Shown: piece by piece, positions 24,066 through 33,148 of the stretch | Layout of the letters: every line of letters begins with the position of its first letter | Position numbering within the stretch: position 1 is the first letter of the stretch | From: Fictibacillus halophilus | GTDB taxonomy: Bacteria; Bacillota; Bacilli; Bacillales; Fictibacillaceae | Reading direction: 5' to 3' | Length of the DNA stretch: 64,000 bases | Assembly (NCBI RefSeq): GCF_016401385.1 | Contig: NZ_JAEACF010000002.1 | Location: 62,001-126,000 of the forward strand | Notes under the pieces: model-generated | The model's database searches: none | Told to the model about the DNA's origin: nothing | What the model saw: only the letters and a program-made list of their open reading frames with translations | Position numbers and translations under genes: made by a program

Positions 24066-24106
24066 AAAACAACCGGAAAAAATTATTGCGATTCCGGTCG
24101 TTTTTG
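24066..24106 (-). terminator. Hairpin between treP and treA
   Basis: Minus-strand ACGACCGGAA pairs with TTCCGGTTGT around about 14 bases, followed by TTTTC. A weak terminator or mRNA-processing hairpin inside the operon could set the transporter-to-enzyme ratio. Confidence 0.55.
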
Positions 24107-24116
24107 TTTAATTGTC

Positions 24117-25520
24117 TTACTTCGATTTTTTCACTTTTGCATAAAGGTACGTTAATACAAACGGTACGACAAGTGCGATTCCCATTCCAATAAAGAATGA
24201 ACCCCAGCTTCCTGGCAAGATGGAAAGGAATCCCGGAATACCACCTACTCCAATAGATGACGCACGAACCCCAGCAACTGTAATCACGATTCCAGCGATC
24301 GCTGAACCAATCATCGCGAAGATAAATGGATAACGGAAGCGTAAGTTCACTCCGAACATCGCTGGCTCAGTGATTCCGAGGTATGCTGATAACGCTGAGG
24401 TTCCAGCAAGTCCTTTAAGCTTTTCATCTCGTGATGCTACAAACATCGCAAGTGCAGCAGATCCTTGTGCAATATTTGATAGAGCAAGCATCGGCCATAA
24501 GAATGTACCACCAGTATTTGAAATGAGTTGTAAGTCGACCGCTAAGAACGTATGGTGCATACCTGTAACAACAAGCAATGAGTAGAACCCACCATAGATC
24601 AATCCGCCTAACCAGGCAAAGTTATCAAAGATTGATACGAAAAAGTCTGTAATGCTGTTACCGATCGTAAACGTGATCGGTCCGATAACGATAAACGCTA
24701 AAAATCCTGTTACTAATAATGTGATTGGTGCTACCAATAAGAGCTGTAACGCATCTGGTATGCGTTTTTTCAAGAAAAGTTCTATTTTCGCTAAAAAGTA
24801 AGATGCGATTAGAACAGGCAATACTTGACCTTGATAACCTACTTTTTCAATCGGTAGACCAAATAAGTTCCACGTTGGAATATCTTTTGTCTTTCCGTAA
24901 TCCCATGCGTTTAAAAGATCTGGATGGACAAGCATCAGTCCAAGAACGATACCAAGTAACGGACTTCCACCAAACTTTTTAACCGCTGACCAACCGATCA
25001 GACCTGGTAAAAACACGAAAGCCGTATTCGCGATCAAGTTGATCATTCCAGCTAGATCAGCCCAGTTCTGATGAACATCAATGAATGATTTCTTATCATA
25101 AAAAATATCTGGGCCAGTCAGAATATTGTTGATCCCCATCAATAGACCTGCTGTTACGATCGCAGGAAGAATTGGGATAAAAATATCTGCTAACGCTTTG
25201 ATCGCTCGTTGTAGTGGATTGAGCTTCTTACTCGCCTCATCCTTAATGTCTTCTTTAGACGCACGGCCTGTACCTGTGATATCAATGAACTCGTTGTACA
25301 CTTTGTCGACCGTTCCTTGCCCAATTACGACTTGGAATTGGCCGTTTGTTGAAAACGATCCTTTAACGAGATCAATATTCTCTAGAGCCTTCTCGTCTAC
25401 TTTTCCTTCATCTTTAAGAGCAAGACGAAGGCGCGTCACACAGTGAGTAGCTGCTGATATATTTTCTTTACCGCCAAGTGCCTCGACGATTTGTTCAGCT
25501 GATTCGCGTATTTTGCTCAT
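24117..25520 (-). CDS. treP: Trehalose PTS transporter, IIBC
   Basis: 467 residues from ATG 25520, after GGAGGG. EIIB (about 1-85) carries the phospho-Cys in AATHCVTRLRLAL. EIIC (about 110-460) has about ten membrane segments and the sugar-site motifs GITEPAMFGVNLR (about 355-367) and GMHHTFLAVD. It phosphorylates trehalose during uptake, with EIIA supplied by another protein, as in B. subtilis. First gene of treP-treA-treR. Confidence 0.94.
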   Translation of the reverse strand: MSKIRESAEQIVEALGGKENISAATHCVTRLRLALKDEGKVDEKALENIDLVKGSFSTNGQFQVVIGQGTVDKVYNEFIDITGTGRASKEDIKDEASKKLNPLQRAIKALADIFIPILPAIVTAGLLMGINNILTGPDIFYDKKSFIDVHQNWADLAGMINLIANTAFVFLPGLIGWSAVKKFGGSPLLGIVLGLMLVHPDLLNAWDYGKTKDIPTWNLFGLPIEKVGYQGQVLPVLIASYFLAKIELFLKKRIPDALQLLLVAPITLLVTGFLAFIVIGPITFTIGNSITDFFVSIFDNFAWLGGLIYGGFYSLLVVTGMHHTFLAVDLQLISNTGGTFLWPMLALSNIAQGSAALAMFVASRDEKLKGLAGTSALSAYLGITEPAMFGVNLRFRYPFIFAMIGSAIAGIVITVAGVRASSIGVGGIPGFLSILPGSWGSFFIGMGIALVVPFVLTYLYAKVKKSK

Positions 25521-25624
25521 TCTGTTCCCTCCTAGAAACCGTTTCCATTTCACCTAAAAAAAAGTTATATAACTCTATACCCTTACCTATCAGTTGATGA
25601 AAACTGGTTCATTCCTATAATGTG

Positions 25625-25638
25625 TCTAAGCGTTTTCA
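25625..25638 (-). promoter_or_regulatory. Near-consensus cre (CcpA) site
   Basis: Minus strand TGAAAACGCTTAGA matches the cre consensus TGNAARCGNWWWCA at 13 of 14 positions. Located in the 5' region of treP transcript, it would give carbon catabolite repression. Confidence 0.5.
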
Positions 25639-25650
25639 TAAAACGAAACT

Positions 25651-25701
25651 TGTATATACATCTTACAAAATTAATTTAACCTGTATATACAAATATGTCA
25701 A
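25651..25701 (-). promoter_or_regulatory. Tre promoter with two TreR operators
   Basis: TTGACA (25701-25696), 17-bp spacer, TAAATT (25678-25673). The palindrome TGTATATACA occurs at 25682-25691 inside the spacer and at 25651-25660 just after the start, matching the known TreR operator of B. subtilis. Confidence 0.8.
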
Positions 25702-25812
25702 TCGCTTTGATTACTTGGAGAAATTTACCGCAGTGAGCTACTTTTTCTTTTCTCCTTATTTTTTGCTATAATCTGTTACATATAGAGAAACGAGAATAAA
25801 GGAGATTTTATG

Positions 25813-26625
25813 ATGTCACCTAAAAAAGCACTTACGATTGCAGGATCAGATACAAGCGGTGGAGCTGGTATTCAAGCTGATTTAAAAACTTTTCAAGAGC
25901 TAGGCGTTTACGGTATGACTGCTCTAAATGTTGTGGTTGCCCAAGACCCACATCGAGAATGGTTTCATGAAGTGTTCTTACTTCCTAATGATCTTTTCAA
26001 AGCTCAATTAGAAACGGTTGTTTCCGGAATTGGTGTTGATGCACTCAAAACTGGCATGCTTGCTTCCGTAGAAGCTATACAAATAACAGCAGATCTTATT
26101 GAAAAGCACGATCTTCAAAACGTGGTAGTAGACCCTGTTATGGTTTGTAAAGGAGCAGAACCTCTACACCCTGAACTTGCTAGCACCCTTCAAAATGTAT
26201 TGGTCCCTAAAGCGACTGTCGTAACACCAAACCTATTCGAAGCTGCTCAACTAGCGGGTATGGAACCGATCACGACAGTTGAACAGATGATGGAAGCTGC
26301 TCATAAGATTCAAGCAAATGGAGCTAAATATGTAATCGTTAAAGGCGGCGCAAAACTTGAACACGAAAATGCCGTTGACGTTCTTTATGATGGACAAGAG
26401 TTTGAAGTTTTAGAATCTGAAAGAATTGAAACAACGTGGACGCACGGCGCAGGCTGCACGTTCTCCGCAGCGATTACAGCAGAACTTGCTAAAGGAAAGC
26501 CAGTACGCGAAGCTATCTTAACAGCAAAAGATTTCATTACAGAAGCTATCGCAGCAGGATTTGAAATCAACCAATACGTAGGACCAACTTGGCATGGTGC
26601 TTACCGTGATAAATTAAACAAATAA
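25813..26625 (+). CDS. pdxK: Pyridoxal/pyridoxine kinase PdxK (ThiD-like)
   Basis: 270 residues, ribokinase-like fold. It phosphorylates pyridoxine, pyridoxal and pyridoxamine for vitamin B6 salvage. The N-terminus KALTIAGSDTSGGAGIQADLKTFQE and the WTHGAGCTFSAAITAEL motif near 215 are shared with HMP kinase ThiD. The protein follows B. subtilis PdxK closely along its length, including VVDPVMVCKGAE and NQYVGPTWH, rather than true ThiD. Two ATGs stand in tandem; GGAGA lies eight bases before the second. Confidence 0.92.
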   Translation: MSPKKALTIAGSDTSGGAGIQADLKTFQELGVYGMTALNVVVAQDPHREWFHEVFLLPNDLFKAQLETVVSGIGVDALKTGMLASVEAIQITADLIEKHDLQNVVVDPVMVCKGAEPLHPELASTLQNVLVPKATVVTPNLFEAAQLAGMEPITTVEQMMEAAHKIQANGAKYVIVKGGAKLEHENAVDVLYDGQEFEVLESERIETTWTHGAGCTFSAAITAELAKGKPVREAILTAKDFITEAIAAGFEINQYVGPTWHGAYRDKLNK

Positions 26626-26634
26626 TTATTAGTG

Positions 26635-26665
26635 AAGACTGATCATTTTAGATCGGTCTTTTTTG
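26635..26665 (+). terminator. Terminator of pdxK
   Basis: GACTGATC and GATCGGTC pair around ATTTTA, followed by six T's. Confidence 0.85.
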
Positions 26666-26762
26666 TTCTCTAAAAAAATCTTTGTGACTACTCCGACCAA
26701 CTACTTTCAAGTCTTGAAAACAAATCTTTATAGTGATTTATACTTTTATTTTGCTTCAATGA

Positions 26763-26894
26763 CAAGTTGATTGGAGCGCAGGGTGTGAGACTCCTGTGGG
26801 ACAGGCGGGCAGGTGAGACACTTATACGTGAAACGTACGAATGTGGCTCATCGCCTGCCCCACGGAAAGCGAGCACCTGGAGCGGAAATCAACT
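26763..26894 (+). repeat. Palindromic dispersed element, copy C
   Basis: Begins AAGTTGATTGGAGCGCAGG and ends CTGGAGCGGAAATCAAC. About 132 bp, with the same inverted ends as the other copies. It fills most of the 379-base gap between pdxK and yojF; the rest is terminator and the yojF promoter (TATAAT near 26966). Confidence 0.85.
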
Positions 26895-27004
26895 ACTTTC
26901 ACAGACATTCACAATCCGCTTTTAAAATGATAGGCATATCATACACGTTATTTACGAATTTGAATTATAATAAGTACATCTATTCAGCACTGGAGTGTGA
27001 AGAT

Positions 27005-27355
27005 ATGCAGCTCATACAAACCAACGAAGTCCAGAAAACACTGGATCAGCTTATTGGAAAAGAACTTTATCTACATTTAGAAACAACCAATGGCGCATAT
27101 GCCAATCATAATAACGAGAGTGTTCTAACCGTTAACGCATATATTCGAAACGGTAAAGTAACACCCTTATCAGGAAAAATTATGGGAAACGGCCCATACC
27201 GTGTTGGCTTGAAAATTGAGCTAGGATGGATTTATGCAGAAGGCTTAACACATTGGGAAATTGACACTGAAGGAAGGTTACTGATGGCCGGTCATGACGC
27301 GGAAGGTCGCCTTGCAGTAGCTCTTCAGCTTAGCTCTTCCCCATTCGACGTATAA
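27005..27355 (+). CDS. yojF: YojF family protein
   Basis: 116 residues from ATG 27005. It matches the small uncharacterised YojF family that precedes bshB2 in B. subtilis (yojF-yojG), with NNESVLTVNAYIRNGKV and YRVGLKIELGWIYAEGLTHW as clear blocks. Soluble and beta-rich. Only 13 bases separate it from bshB2, so a role linked to bacillithiol is likely but unproven. Confidence 0.88.
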   Translation: MQLIQTNEVQKTLDQLIGKELYLHLETTNGAYANHNNESVLTVNAYIRNGKVTPLSGKIMGNGPYRVGLKIELGWIYAEGLTHWEIDTEGRLLMAGHDAEGRLAVALQLSSSPFDV

Positions 27356-27368
27356 GGAGGTTACATTC

Positions 27369-28013
27369 ATGGATGATCATTTACTCGTAATATTCCCCCA
27401 CCCAGATGATGAAGCATTCGGGGTGTCCGGGACGATTGCTCAACATACAAAAAAAGGCTTACCCGTTACTTATATCTGCTTAACGCTCGGTCAGATGGGT
27501 AGAAATATGGGAAACCCGCCATTCGCTACTCGTGAATCGCTTCCTCTGATTCGCCAAAAAGAGCTTGAGGATGCCTGTGCCGCAGTTGGCATTCAAGATC
27601 TGCGGCAATTTGGGTTCCGTGACAAAACTGTAGAATTTGAAGATGAGAAGTTTTTAGCTGATCAATTCTTAGCTGTCATTGAAGAGGTTAAACCAACACG
27701 TCTAATTACTTTTTATCCAGGGTATAGCGTACACCCTGACCATGAAGCTACAGCAAGAGCCGTCGTGCGTGCAGTAGGAAGCATGCCTGAGATGGATCGT
27801 CCGGAGTTATTATGTGTGGCTTTTGCAAAAAATTCTGAGGAAGATTTAGGAGCTCCACATGTTGTAACAGATATCTCCGATGTTTTTGAAGAAAAAATGA
27901 ACTGCATTAAAGCACATCGATCTCAAACACAATGGCTAGTGGAAAGCGTTGATAAAGATCCTGCTATGCTGGCTTGGGTAAAAAATGAAAGATTTTGGCG
28001 TTATCCATTATAA
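27369..28013 (+). CDS. bshB2: Bacillithiol biosynthesis deacetylase BshB2
   Basis: 214 residues, PIG-L/LmbE deacetylase. It removes the acetyl group from GlcNAc-malate to form GlcN-malate in bacillithiol synthesis. The zinc motif HPDDEAFG is at residues 11-18, with the third ligand in YSVHPDHEATARAV (about 118-131; His-Pro-Asp-His). AAGGAGG stands before the ATG. Bacillithiol is the main thiol in bacilli and would be the likely reductant partner for peroxiredoxins of this organism. Confidence 0.92.
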   Translation: MDDHLLVIFPHPDDEAFGVSGTIAQHTKKGLPVTYICLTLGQMGRNMGNPPFATRESLPLIRQKELEDACAAVGIQDLRQFGFRDKTVEFEDEKFLADQFLAVIEEVKPTRLITFYPGYSVHPDHEATARAVVRAVGSMPEMDRPELLCVAFAKNSEEDLGAPHVVTDISDVFEEKMNCIKAHRSQTQWLVESVDKDPAMLAWVKNERFWRYPL

Positions 28014-28029
28014 AGAATTATGGTGTAAT

Positions 28030-28067
28030 TAACCCGTTGGCCTAACTAGGCTTCGGGTTATTTTTTA
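28030..28067 (+). terminator. Terminator of yojF-bshB2
   Basis: AACCCG and CGGGTT pair around an 18-base loop that itself can pair (GGCCTA / TAGGCT), followed by ATTTTTTA. Confidence 0.75.
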
Positions 28068-28219
28068 TGCGTAAATACTTGAATTTTCAAAAAAATGTAC
28101 AAATCCATGTAGCATTTTCCTAATATTGTGGTATACTAATTGTAACAAATCGTTCACAATTTAGACGCTAATTCGTCAAAATTGTAAGCGTAAACAATAC
28201 TTCAAGGGGTTGATTAGTA

Positions 28220-28495
28220 ATGGATGTTTTTATGGTTTACTTATTTGTAGCGACTGCCACACCATTATTTTTATGGAATGATAGTCGTAAGTTAGCCTTA
28301 TGGCAAACGCCGTTCATCGCCCTTTTATGGACTTACGTTGTGTTATTCATGGCTAATGACAGCTTAAGCTTATTCGTACACAGTTTCTTCATCACCGTAT
28401 TCATCGCAAACGTCGTTTTTGCTCATTATGCAGCATACATCGTATGGGGTCGTCCATATCTGGCGAAGCGCAAGATGGAAAAAGCAAAATATTAA
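28220..28495 (+). CDS. ywcE: YwcE-like spore membrane protein
   Basis: 91 residues with three membrane segments. The start MDVFMVYLFVATATPLFLW and the end VFAHYAAYIVWGRPYLAKRK follow B. subtilis YwcE, a holin-like protein needed for spore morphogenesis and germination. The gene is next to qox in B. subtilis as well, which supports the assignment. AAGGGG lies ten bases before ATG 28220, and an extended -10 (TGGTATACT) is found about 85 bases upstream. Confidence 0.85.
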   Translation: MDVFMVYLFVATATPLFLWNDSRKLALWQTPFIALLWTYVVLFMANDSLSLFVHSFFITVFIANVVFAHYAAYIVWGRPYLAKRKMEKAKY

Positions 28496-28508
28496 TTCAA
28501 ACTTTAAT

Positions 28509-28534
28509 CCCCTCTATTATTAGAGGGGTTTTTG
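28509..28534 (+). terminator. Terminator of ywcE
   Basis: CCCCTCT and AGAGGGG pair around ATTATT, followed by TTTTTG. Confidence 0.85.
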
Positions 28535-28678
28535 CATTCTTTGGTATTTTTTCTCATTCAAATATCCTGATATACTCTTTCATAACACATTCTCGTCCCC
28601 CCTCATCTCGTATAACCATATGGTGCTCGGATTTCATACTCGCGCCATAAAATTATGCTTAATACTTACTTCGAGAAA

Positions 28679-28727
28679 CAAAAAACCCCTTGCTAAAAGG
28701 ATATTCCATCCCTAGCAAGAGGCTTTC
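28679..28727 (-). terminator. Terminator of qoxABCD
   Basis: Minus-strand CCTCTTGCTA pairs with TAGCAAGGGG around an 18-base loop, followed by six T's. Confidence 0.85.
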
Positions 28728-28755
28728 AAAATCATTTTTAAATAAATACTATTCC

Positions 28756-29178
28756 TTATTCATGACTCCCATGTTCACCCGAATCATGCTCACTACCTCC
28801 ACCATGATTCTCATGGTTTTCAGTCTTCGGTGCATGCTGATCTTTATCGTGCTTCGCGTGACCAGCTGTCATTACCCAAACAGAACCGATTACGATAACA
28901 ATCGCAACGAATGCTGCGAATAGGATGTTACCGATCTGTACACGGCTCGTCAGGTTACTCTTAGTCGAGTTCTCTGTTACGTGCATGAACATCAAGAGCT
29001 GAAGAGCAGCTTGTAAGAACGCAAAACCAAAAATGATAATTAAGATCCAAGTCAATGATAGATCTGTTCCTAGTGCGATCCAAAGTGCGAATAATGTGAG
29101 CACGATGGATAAAACGAAACCGATTAAATGCTTCCACGGGAAGCCGTGGTGTTCATTAGCTACAGTTTTATTAGCCAT
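28756..29178 (-). CDS. qoxD: Quinol oxidase subunit IV (QoxD)
   Basis: 140 residues with three membrane segments (about 15-38, 42-62, 80-105). WKHLIGFVLSIVLTLFALW and IIFGFAFLQAALQLLMFMHVTE are the COX4_pro family pattern. A His/Glu/Gly-rich C-terminal tail of about 30 residues is longer than in B. subtilis. Small subunit helping assembly of the aa3-600 type menaquinol oxidase. Overlaps qoxC by eight bases. Confidence 0.93.
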   Translation of the reverse strand: MANKTVANEHHGFPWKHLIGFVLSIVLTLFALWIALGTDLSLTWILIIIFGFAFLQAALQLLMFMHVTENSTKSNLTSRVQIGNILFAAFVAIVIVIGSVWVMTAGHAKHDKDQHAPKTENHENHGGGSEHDSGEHGSHE

Positions 29179-29791
29179 TATGCGTCACCATCCCCATCAG
29201 ATAAACGGCTGTGAAGATAAAGATCCACACTACGTCTAAGAAGTGCCAGTATAGACTGGTGATGAAAACTTTTGCAGAAGTAGCTGGGGTCAATCCACGT
29301 TTTGCTACTTGAATCAAGACCATCGTTACCCAGAAGATACCGAATGTTACGTGGGCACCGTGGGTACCAACCAGAACGAAGAATCCTGACCATGCTGCAC
29401 TTGTACCGATGTTTGCACCTTCATGAATGAAGTGTAAGAACTCTTGAATCTCGAAGTAAAGGAATCCTAGTCCAAGACCAAGTGTAATAGCCATCCATGT
29501 GATCAAACCTTTTACATTGTGACGACGCATCTCATGCACCGCTAGTCCACAAGTGAAACTACTTGTTAAAAGCAAGAACGTTTGGATTAATAAACTCTTT
29601 ACCTCAAACAGTTCACCAAGAGCCGGACCATCAGCGATACGGTGAGATAAAACCATATACGTTGCAAATAATGTCGCGAACAACGCAATTTCTGCCCCTA
29701 GGAAAATCCAGAAACCGAGTATATTTAAACGCCCAGTCTCCGAACGATACTCTAAAGGCGTGTTGGGGTCGTGTGTTTCTGCATGTGCCAT
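29171..29791 (-). CDS. qoxC: Quinol oxidase subunit III (QoxC)
   Basis: 206 residues with five membrane segments. The first segment NILGFWIFLGAEIALFATLFATY and the THGAHVTFGIFW motif near 140-152 are characteristic of the heme-copper oxidase subunit III. Starts 15 bases after qoxB with GGAGG upstream; overlaps qoxD. Confidence 0.94.
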   Translation of the reverse strand: MAHAETHDPNTPLEYRSETGRLNILGFWIFLGAEIALFATLFATYMVLSHRIADGPALGELFEVKSLLIQTFLLLTSSFTCGLAVHEMRRHNVKGLITWMAITLGLGLGFLYFEIQEFLHFIHEGANIGTSAAWSGFFVLVGTHGAHVTFGIFWVTMVLIQVAKRGLTPATSAKVFITSLYWHFLDVVWIFIFTAVYLMGMVTHNG

Positions 29792-29805
29792 TTTTTCACG
29801 CCTCC

Positions 29806-31746
29806 TTATTTAGAAATCTTTTCTGTTTCGATTACTTCTTCAACACTTACATAATAACCATCATCATACTCAAACGAACGATAGAACAATGTTGCAAATA
29901 CACCGATTATTCCAGCGATCGCCATCCACATCCAATCGAATACCATTCCGAATCCGGCAACAAAGAAGAAGGATGCCATGATGAACGGAACACCAGAGTT
30001 ACTTGGCATATGAATCGGTTTAATATCTTCAGCTTTTAGCTTCTCAACTTTTCCTGCTTGCTTCTGTCTCCAGAAGTGATCAAGACCTGTTACTTCTGGA
30101 ATCTTAGCAAAGTTATAGAATGGAGGCATTGCTGTAGGAGTAGACCATTCTAAAGTACGGCCATCCCAAGCATCTCCAGTTGTTTCGCGCTTCGCGTAAC
30201 GGAAGCTGTAGTACATGTTGTAAACAAGGATTAAGAACGCGATACCCATCATGAATCCACCAATTGTAGATACCATGTTCAATGGACCCCAGCCAGACTC
30301 TTCGCTGTACGTGTAAACACGACGAGGCATACCGTCTAGACCAAGGAAGTATTGTGGGAAGAAACATACGTTAAATCCGATTGTAAATACCCAGAATACC
30401 CATTTACCGATACGTTCGTTCAGTTTGTAACCAAACATCTTCGGATACCAGTAGATTAAACCAGCGAAACAAGCAAATACTGTACCCGCGATCAACACAT
30501 AGTGGAAGTGAGATACTAGGAAGTATGTGTTGTGGTACTGATAGTCAGCAGCTGCCATGGCAAGCATGACACCCGTAACCCCACCGATTACAAAGTTCAC
30601 GATAAATCCGAGTGACCAAAGCATCGGCGTCGTAAATTGAATCTTACCTCTGTACATGGTAAACAACCAGTTAAAGATCTTAACCCCGGTCGGAATACCG
30701 ATCGCCATCGTTGTGATAGAGAATACAGAGTTAACAAGTGCTCCTGAACCCATCGTAAAGAAGTGATGGACCCATACCAAGAAACTGTATCCTGCGATTA
30801 AAAGCATAGACCAGATCATGGCTTTGTAACCAAATAGCGTTTTTCTAGAGAACGTAGAGATGATCTCTGAGAACATACCGAATGCCGGTAGAATTACGAT
30901 ATAAACCTCTGGGTGACCCCATAACCAGAAAAGGTTCGCCCAAAGCATATCCATTCCTGCTCCTTGCAGAGTGAAGAAATGGCTGCCGAATAAACGGTCA
31001 AATGTCATAAGTGCTAGAGCTACTGTAAGAATCGGGAAAGCGAAAATAATGATAACCATTGTTACAAGAGATGACCAAGTGAACATCGGCATACGGAACA
31101 ATGTCATTCCCGGTGCACGCATCTTAAGGATCGTTACTAAGAAGTTAATACCCGTTAAGAGCGTACCAATACCTGCGATCTGTAGACCGAGCAGATAATA
31201 GTTCTGTCCAGGTCCTGGACTGAGCTCGTTACTTGCAAGTGGCATGTAACTCGTCCAACCTGCTGATGGAGATCCACCGATAACGAATGAGATGTTGAAC
31301 AACATCGCACCAATAAAGAACGTCCAGAAACTAACTGCGTTTAAATAAGGATAAGCTACGTCGCGAGCTCCAATTTGTAAGGGAACAACGACGTTAATCA
31401 AACCGATCAAGAACGGCATCGCCATGAAGATGATCATGATTGTACCGTGTGTTGTAAAGATTTCGTTATAGTGCTGTGAATCGAGGAACTTAGCCTCTGG
31501 AACCGCTAGCTGTGTACGCATTAAGAGGGCATCTACCCCACCGCGGAACAGCATTAAGACAGCGGATACGATATACATGATACCGAGTTTTTTATGGTCA
31601 ACCGTTGTAAGCCATTCGTCCCACAACCATTTCCATTTTTTATATTTAGTAAGATAGAACAGGATACCCACCATCGTAAGTACGATGGATACGTCAGCAC
31701 CATATATCATCGGGTCGCCTGTTACGAAAAATTCATCCCATTTCAT
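29806..31746 (-). CDS. qoxB: Quinol oxidase subunit I (QoxB)
   Basis: 646 residues, about 14 membrane segments. It holds the low-spin heme and the heme a3/CuB centre where O2 is reduced to water. The CuB His ligands are in [15 protein letters not shown] (about 280-295) and VHHFFTMG (about 328-336), with the heme His in [11 protein letters not shown] (about 418-428). The HPEVY Glu and Tyr of the K/D channels are present. Third subunit-coding region of a four-gene operon, 19 bases after qoxA. Confidence 0.95.
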   Translation of the reverse strand: MKWDEFFVTGDPMIYGADVSIVLTMVGILFYLTKYKKWKWLWDEWLTTVDHKKLGIMYIVSAVLMLFRGGVDALLMRTQLAVPEAKFLDSQHYNEIFTTHGTIMIIFMAMPFLIGLINVVVPLQIGARDVAYPYLNAVSFWTFFIGAMLFNISFVIGGSPSAGWTSYMPLASNELSPGPGQNYYLLGLQIAGIGTLLTGINFLVTILKMRAPGMTLFRMPMFTWSSLVTMVIIIFAFPILTVALALMTFDRLFGSHFFTLQGAGMDMLWANLFWLWGHPEVYIVILPAFGMFSEIISTFSRKTLFGYKAMIWSMLLIAGYSFLVWVHHFFTMGSGALVNSVFSITTMAIGIPTGVKIFNWLFTMYRGKIQFTTPMLWSLGFIVNFVIGGVTGVMLAMAAADYQYHNTYFLVSHFHYVLIAGTVFACFAGLIYWYPKMFGYKLNERIGKWVFWVFTIGFNVCFFPQYFLGLDGMPRRVYTYSEESGWGPLNMVSTIGGFMMGIAFLILVYNMYYSFRYAKRETTGDAWDGRTLEWSTPTAMPPFYNFAKIPEVTGLDHFWRQKQAGKVEKLKAEDIKPIHMPSNSGVPFIMASFFFVAGFGMVFDWMWMAIAGIIGVFATLFYRSFEYDDGYYVSVEEVIETEKISK

Positions 31747-31764
31747 ATTGAAATGCCTCCTCTG

Positions 31765-32736
31765 TTAATGGGCATGAGAATCCCCATGAGACTCTGATTC
31801 TTCAAGCTTCTTCATCTCTTCTTCACGCTTCTTCTTTTCTTCCTTACCTGCTTTGGAGTGAGGAAGCTTCTCTTCATAACCTAAACGTTCGCGAGCATCT
31901 AACGCGTATTCAGGGTTTTTAGCATGATCTACCCAATCTAAGTGAGTAGAAGAGAAAGTCATTTGTTTCACGTGACCAGGAAGCATAAGCTTGTCATACT
32001 GACCCTTCGAAAGCTCAGGAGCATCAGCTTTTGTTTCACTCGCCCACTTATCAAACTCTGCATCAGACATAGCCAACACATCAAACGTATGGTTAGTAAA
32101 TCCTTCTCCTGTAAAGTTAGAGTTACGTCCTTCATAAGTCCCTTGCTCGTCAGCTTGCAGATAAAGCTCTGTCTCCATGCCAGCCATCGCATATTTCTGA
32201 CCACCTAACTGAGGTACCCAGAACGATGCCATCGAATCAGCTGAAGTCAGTTTGAACAATACAGGTCGATCTTCAGGAATGTGAAGATAGTTAACTGTTT
32301 CAATATCTTGCTCTGGATAGGAGAATACCCATTTCCAGTTTACAGACGTTGCATGAATCACCAACGGCTTTTGATCTTTCGACTCTTCAGGAGGTCCTTC
32401 AAGAGAATAGATACTCTTTACCGTTGGAATCGATAATGCGATAACGATAATAATAGGAATGATCCACCAAATCGTCTCAAGAAGATGACTTCCTTCATTA
32501 TCAGGATCATATCCTTTATGGTTTTTGCGATCACGATATTTATAAACAATAAAAGCAGTAAGTGCGTAAACAACTAGTAGGATAAATAACATAAACCAGA
32601 TGGAATACATGATCAGATCCCTCTGTTCTGCTCCTACAGGTCCTTTTGGATCTAAAACAATCATATCGCTGCAGCCGCTAAGCATAAATACGGCCATCAA
32701 TAACCCGAATGTAAAAAACGGCTTCAACCGTCGCAT
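31765..32736 (-). CDS. qoxA: Quinol oxidase subunit II (QoxA), lipoprotein
   Basis: 323 residues from ATG 32736, 11 bases after GGAAGGTGG. A lipoprotein signal with LSGC lipobox near residue 21, two membrane segments (about 45-70 and 95-120) and an outside cupredoxin domain (about 135-260). The CuA Cys ligands of cytochrome c oxidases are missing in the cupredoxin loop, as expected for a quinol oxidase. A charged helix-rich tail ends with His-rich residues. Promoter with a TTGTGA-N6-TCACAA palindrome lies upstream. Confidence 0.93.
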   Translation of the reverse strand: MRRLKPFFTFGLLMAVFMLSGCSDMIVLDPKGPVGAEQRDLIMYSIWFMLFILLVVYALTAFIVYKYRDRKNHKGYDPDNEGSHLLETIWWIIPIIIVIALSIPTVKSIYSLEGPPEESKDQKPLVIHATSVNWKWVFSYPEQDIETVNYLHIPEDRPVLFKLTSADSMASFWVPQLGGQKYAMAGMETELYLQADEQGTYEGRNSNFTGEGFTNHTFDVLAMSDAEFDKWASETKADAPELSKGQYDKLMLPGHVKQMTFSSTHLDWVDHAKNPEYALDARERLGYEEKLPHSKAGKEEKKKREEEMKKLEESESHGDSHAH

Positions 32737-33098
32737 CACCAGGTCCACCTTCCTTTCTCTATTTACAAGCATTTACTTTTGCCTAATAAAAAACGAACCA
32801 AGAGTGATTATAGAGCATTGTGAATTAAATCACAATGTAAAACATAGGCAAATTTTAAATGACAAAAAACCTTTGCTTTCATAGTACCAGAATCCTAATA
32901 AATGTGACTCTATCCACAACAAATGTCACGATTACTTCAAATAAAGCTCACAACTTTATCACAGTTTTGACATAGAATGTTCACGTTTTTGGAAGAGACT
33001 TCTTTCAATGGAAAACAATCTTGAGCTTTTTAAAAGTTCAGTTTTTACTTTTTACCCTATTTACACCCAACATACACCTGCCTATGTAAATTTTACAA
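32737..33098. other. Intergenic region between qoxA and tcyP, with qox promoter
   Basis: About 360 bases without a gene. It holds the qox promoter (32807-32835) and an AT-rich stretch with more TGTGA-like half-sites (near 32945-32965). No convincing coding frame or further RNA hairpin is visible. Confidence 0.7.
32807..32835 (-). promoter_or_regulatory. Qox promoter with Rex/Fnr-type palindrome
   Basis: Minus-strand TTGTGA (32835-32830), 17-bp spacer, TATAAT (32812-32807). The plus strand reads TTGTGAATTAAATCACAA at 32818-32835: a perfect TTGTGA-N6-TCACAA dyad that fits both Rex and Fnr consensus sites and covers the -35 box and most of the spacer. Confidence 0.7.
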
Positions 33099-33136
33099 AT
33101 AAAAAACGACCTTGCCTGATTAAGACAAGATCGCTA
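33099..33136 (-). terminator. Terminator of tcyP
   Basis: Minus-strand GCGATCTTG pairs with CAAGGTCGT around a loop and is followed by six T's. Confidence 0.8.
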
Positions 33137-33148
33137 TTTCTTAAACTT

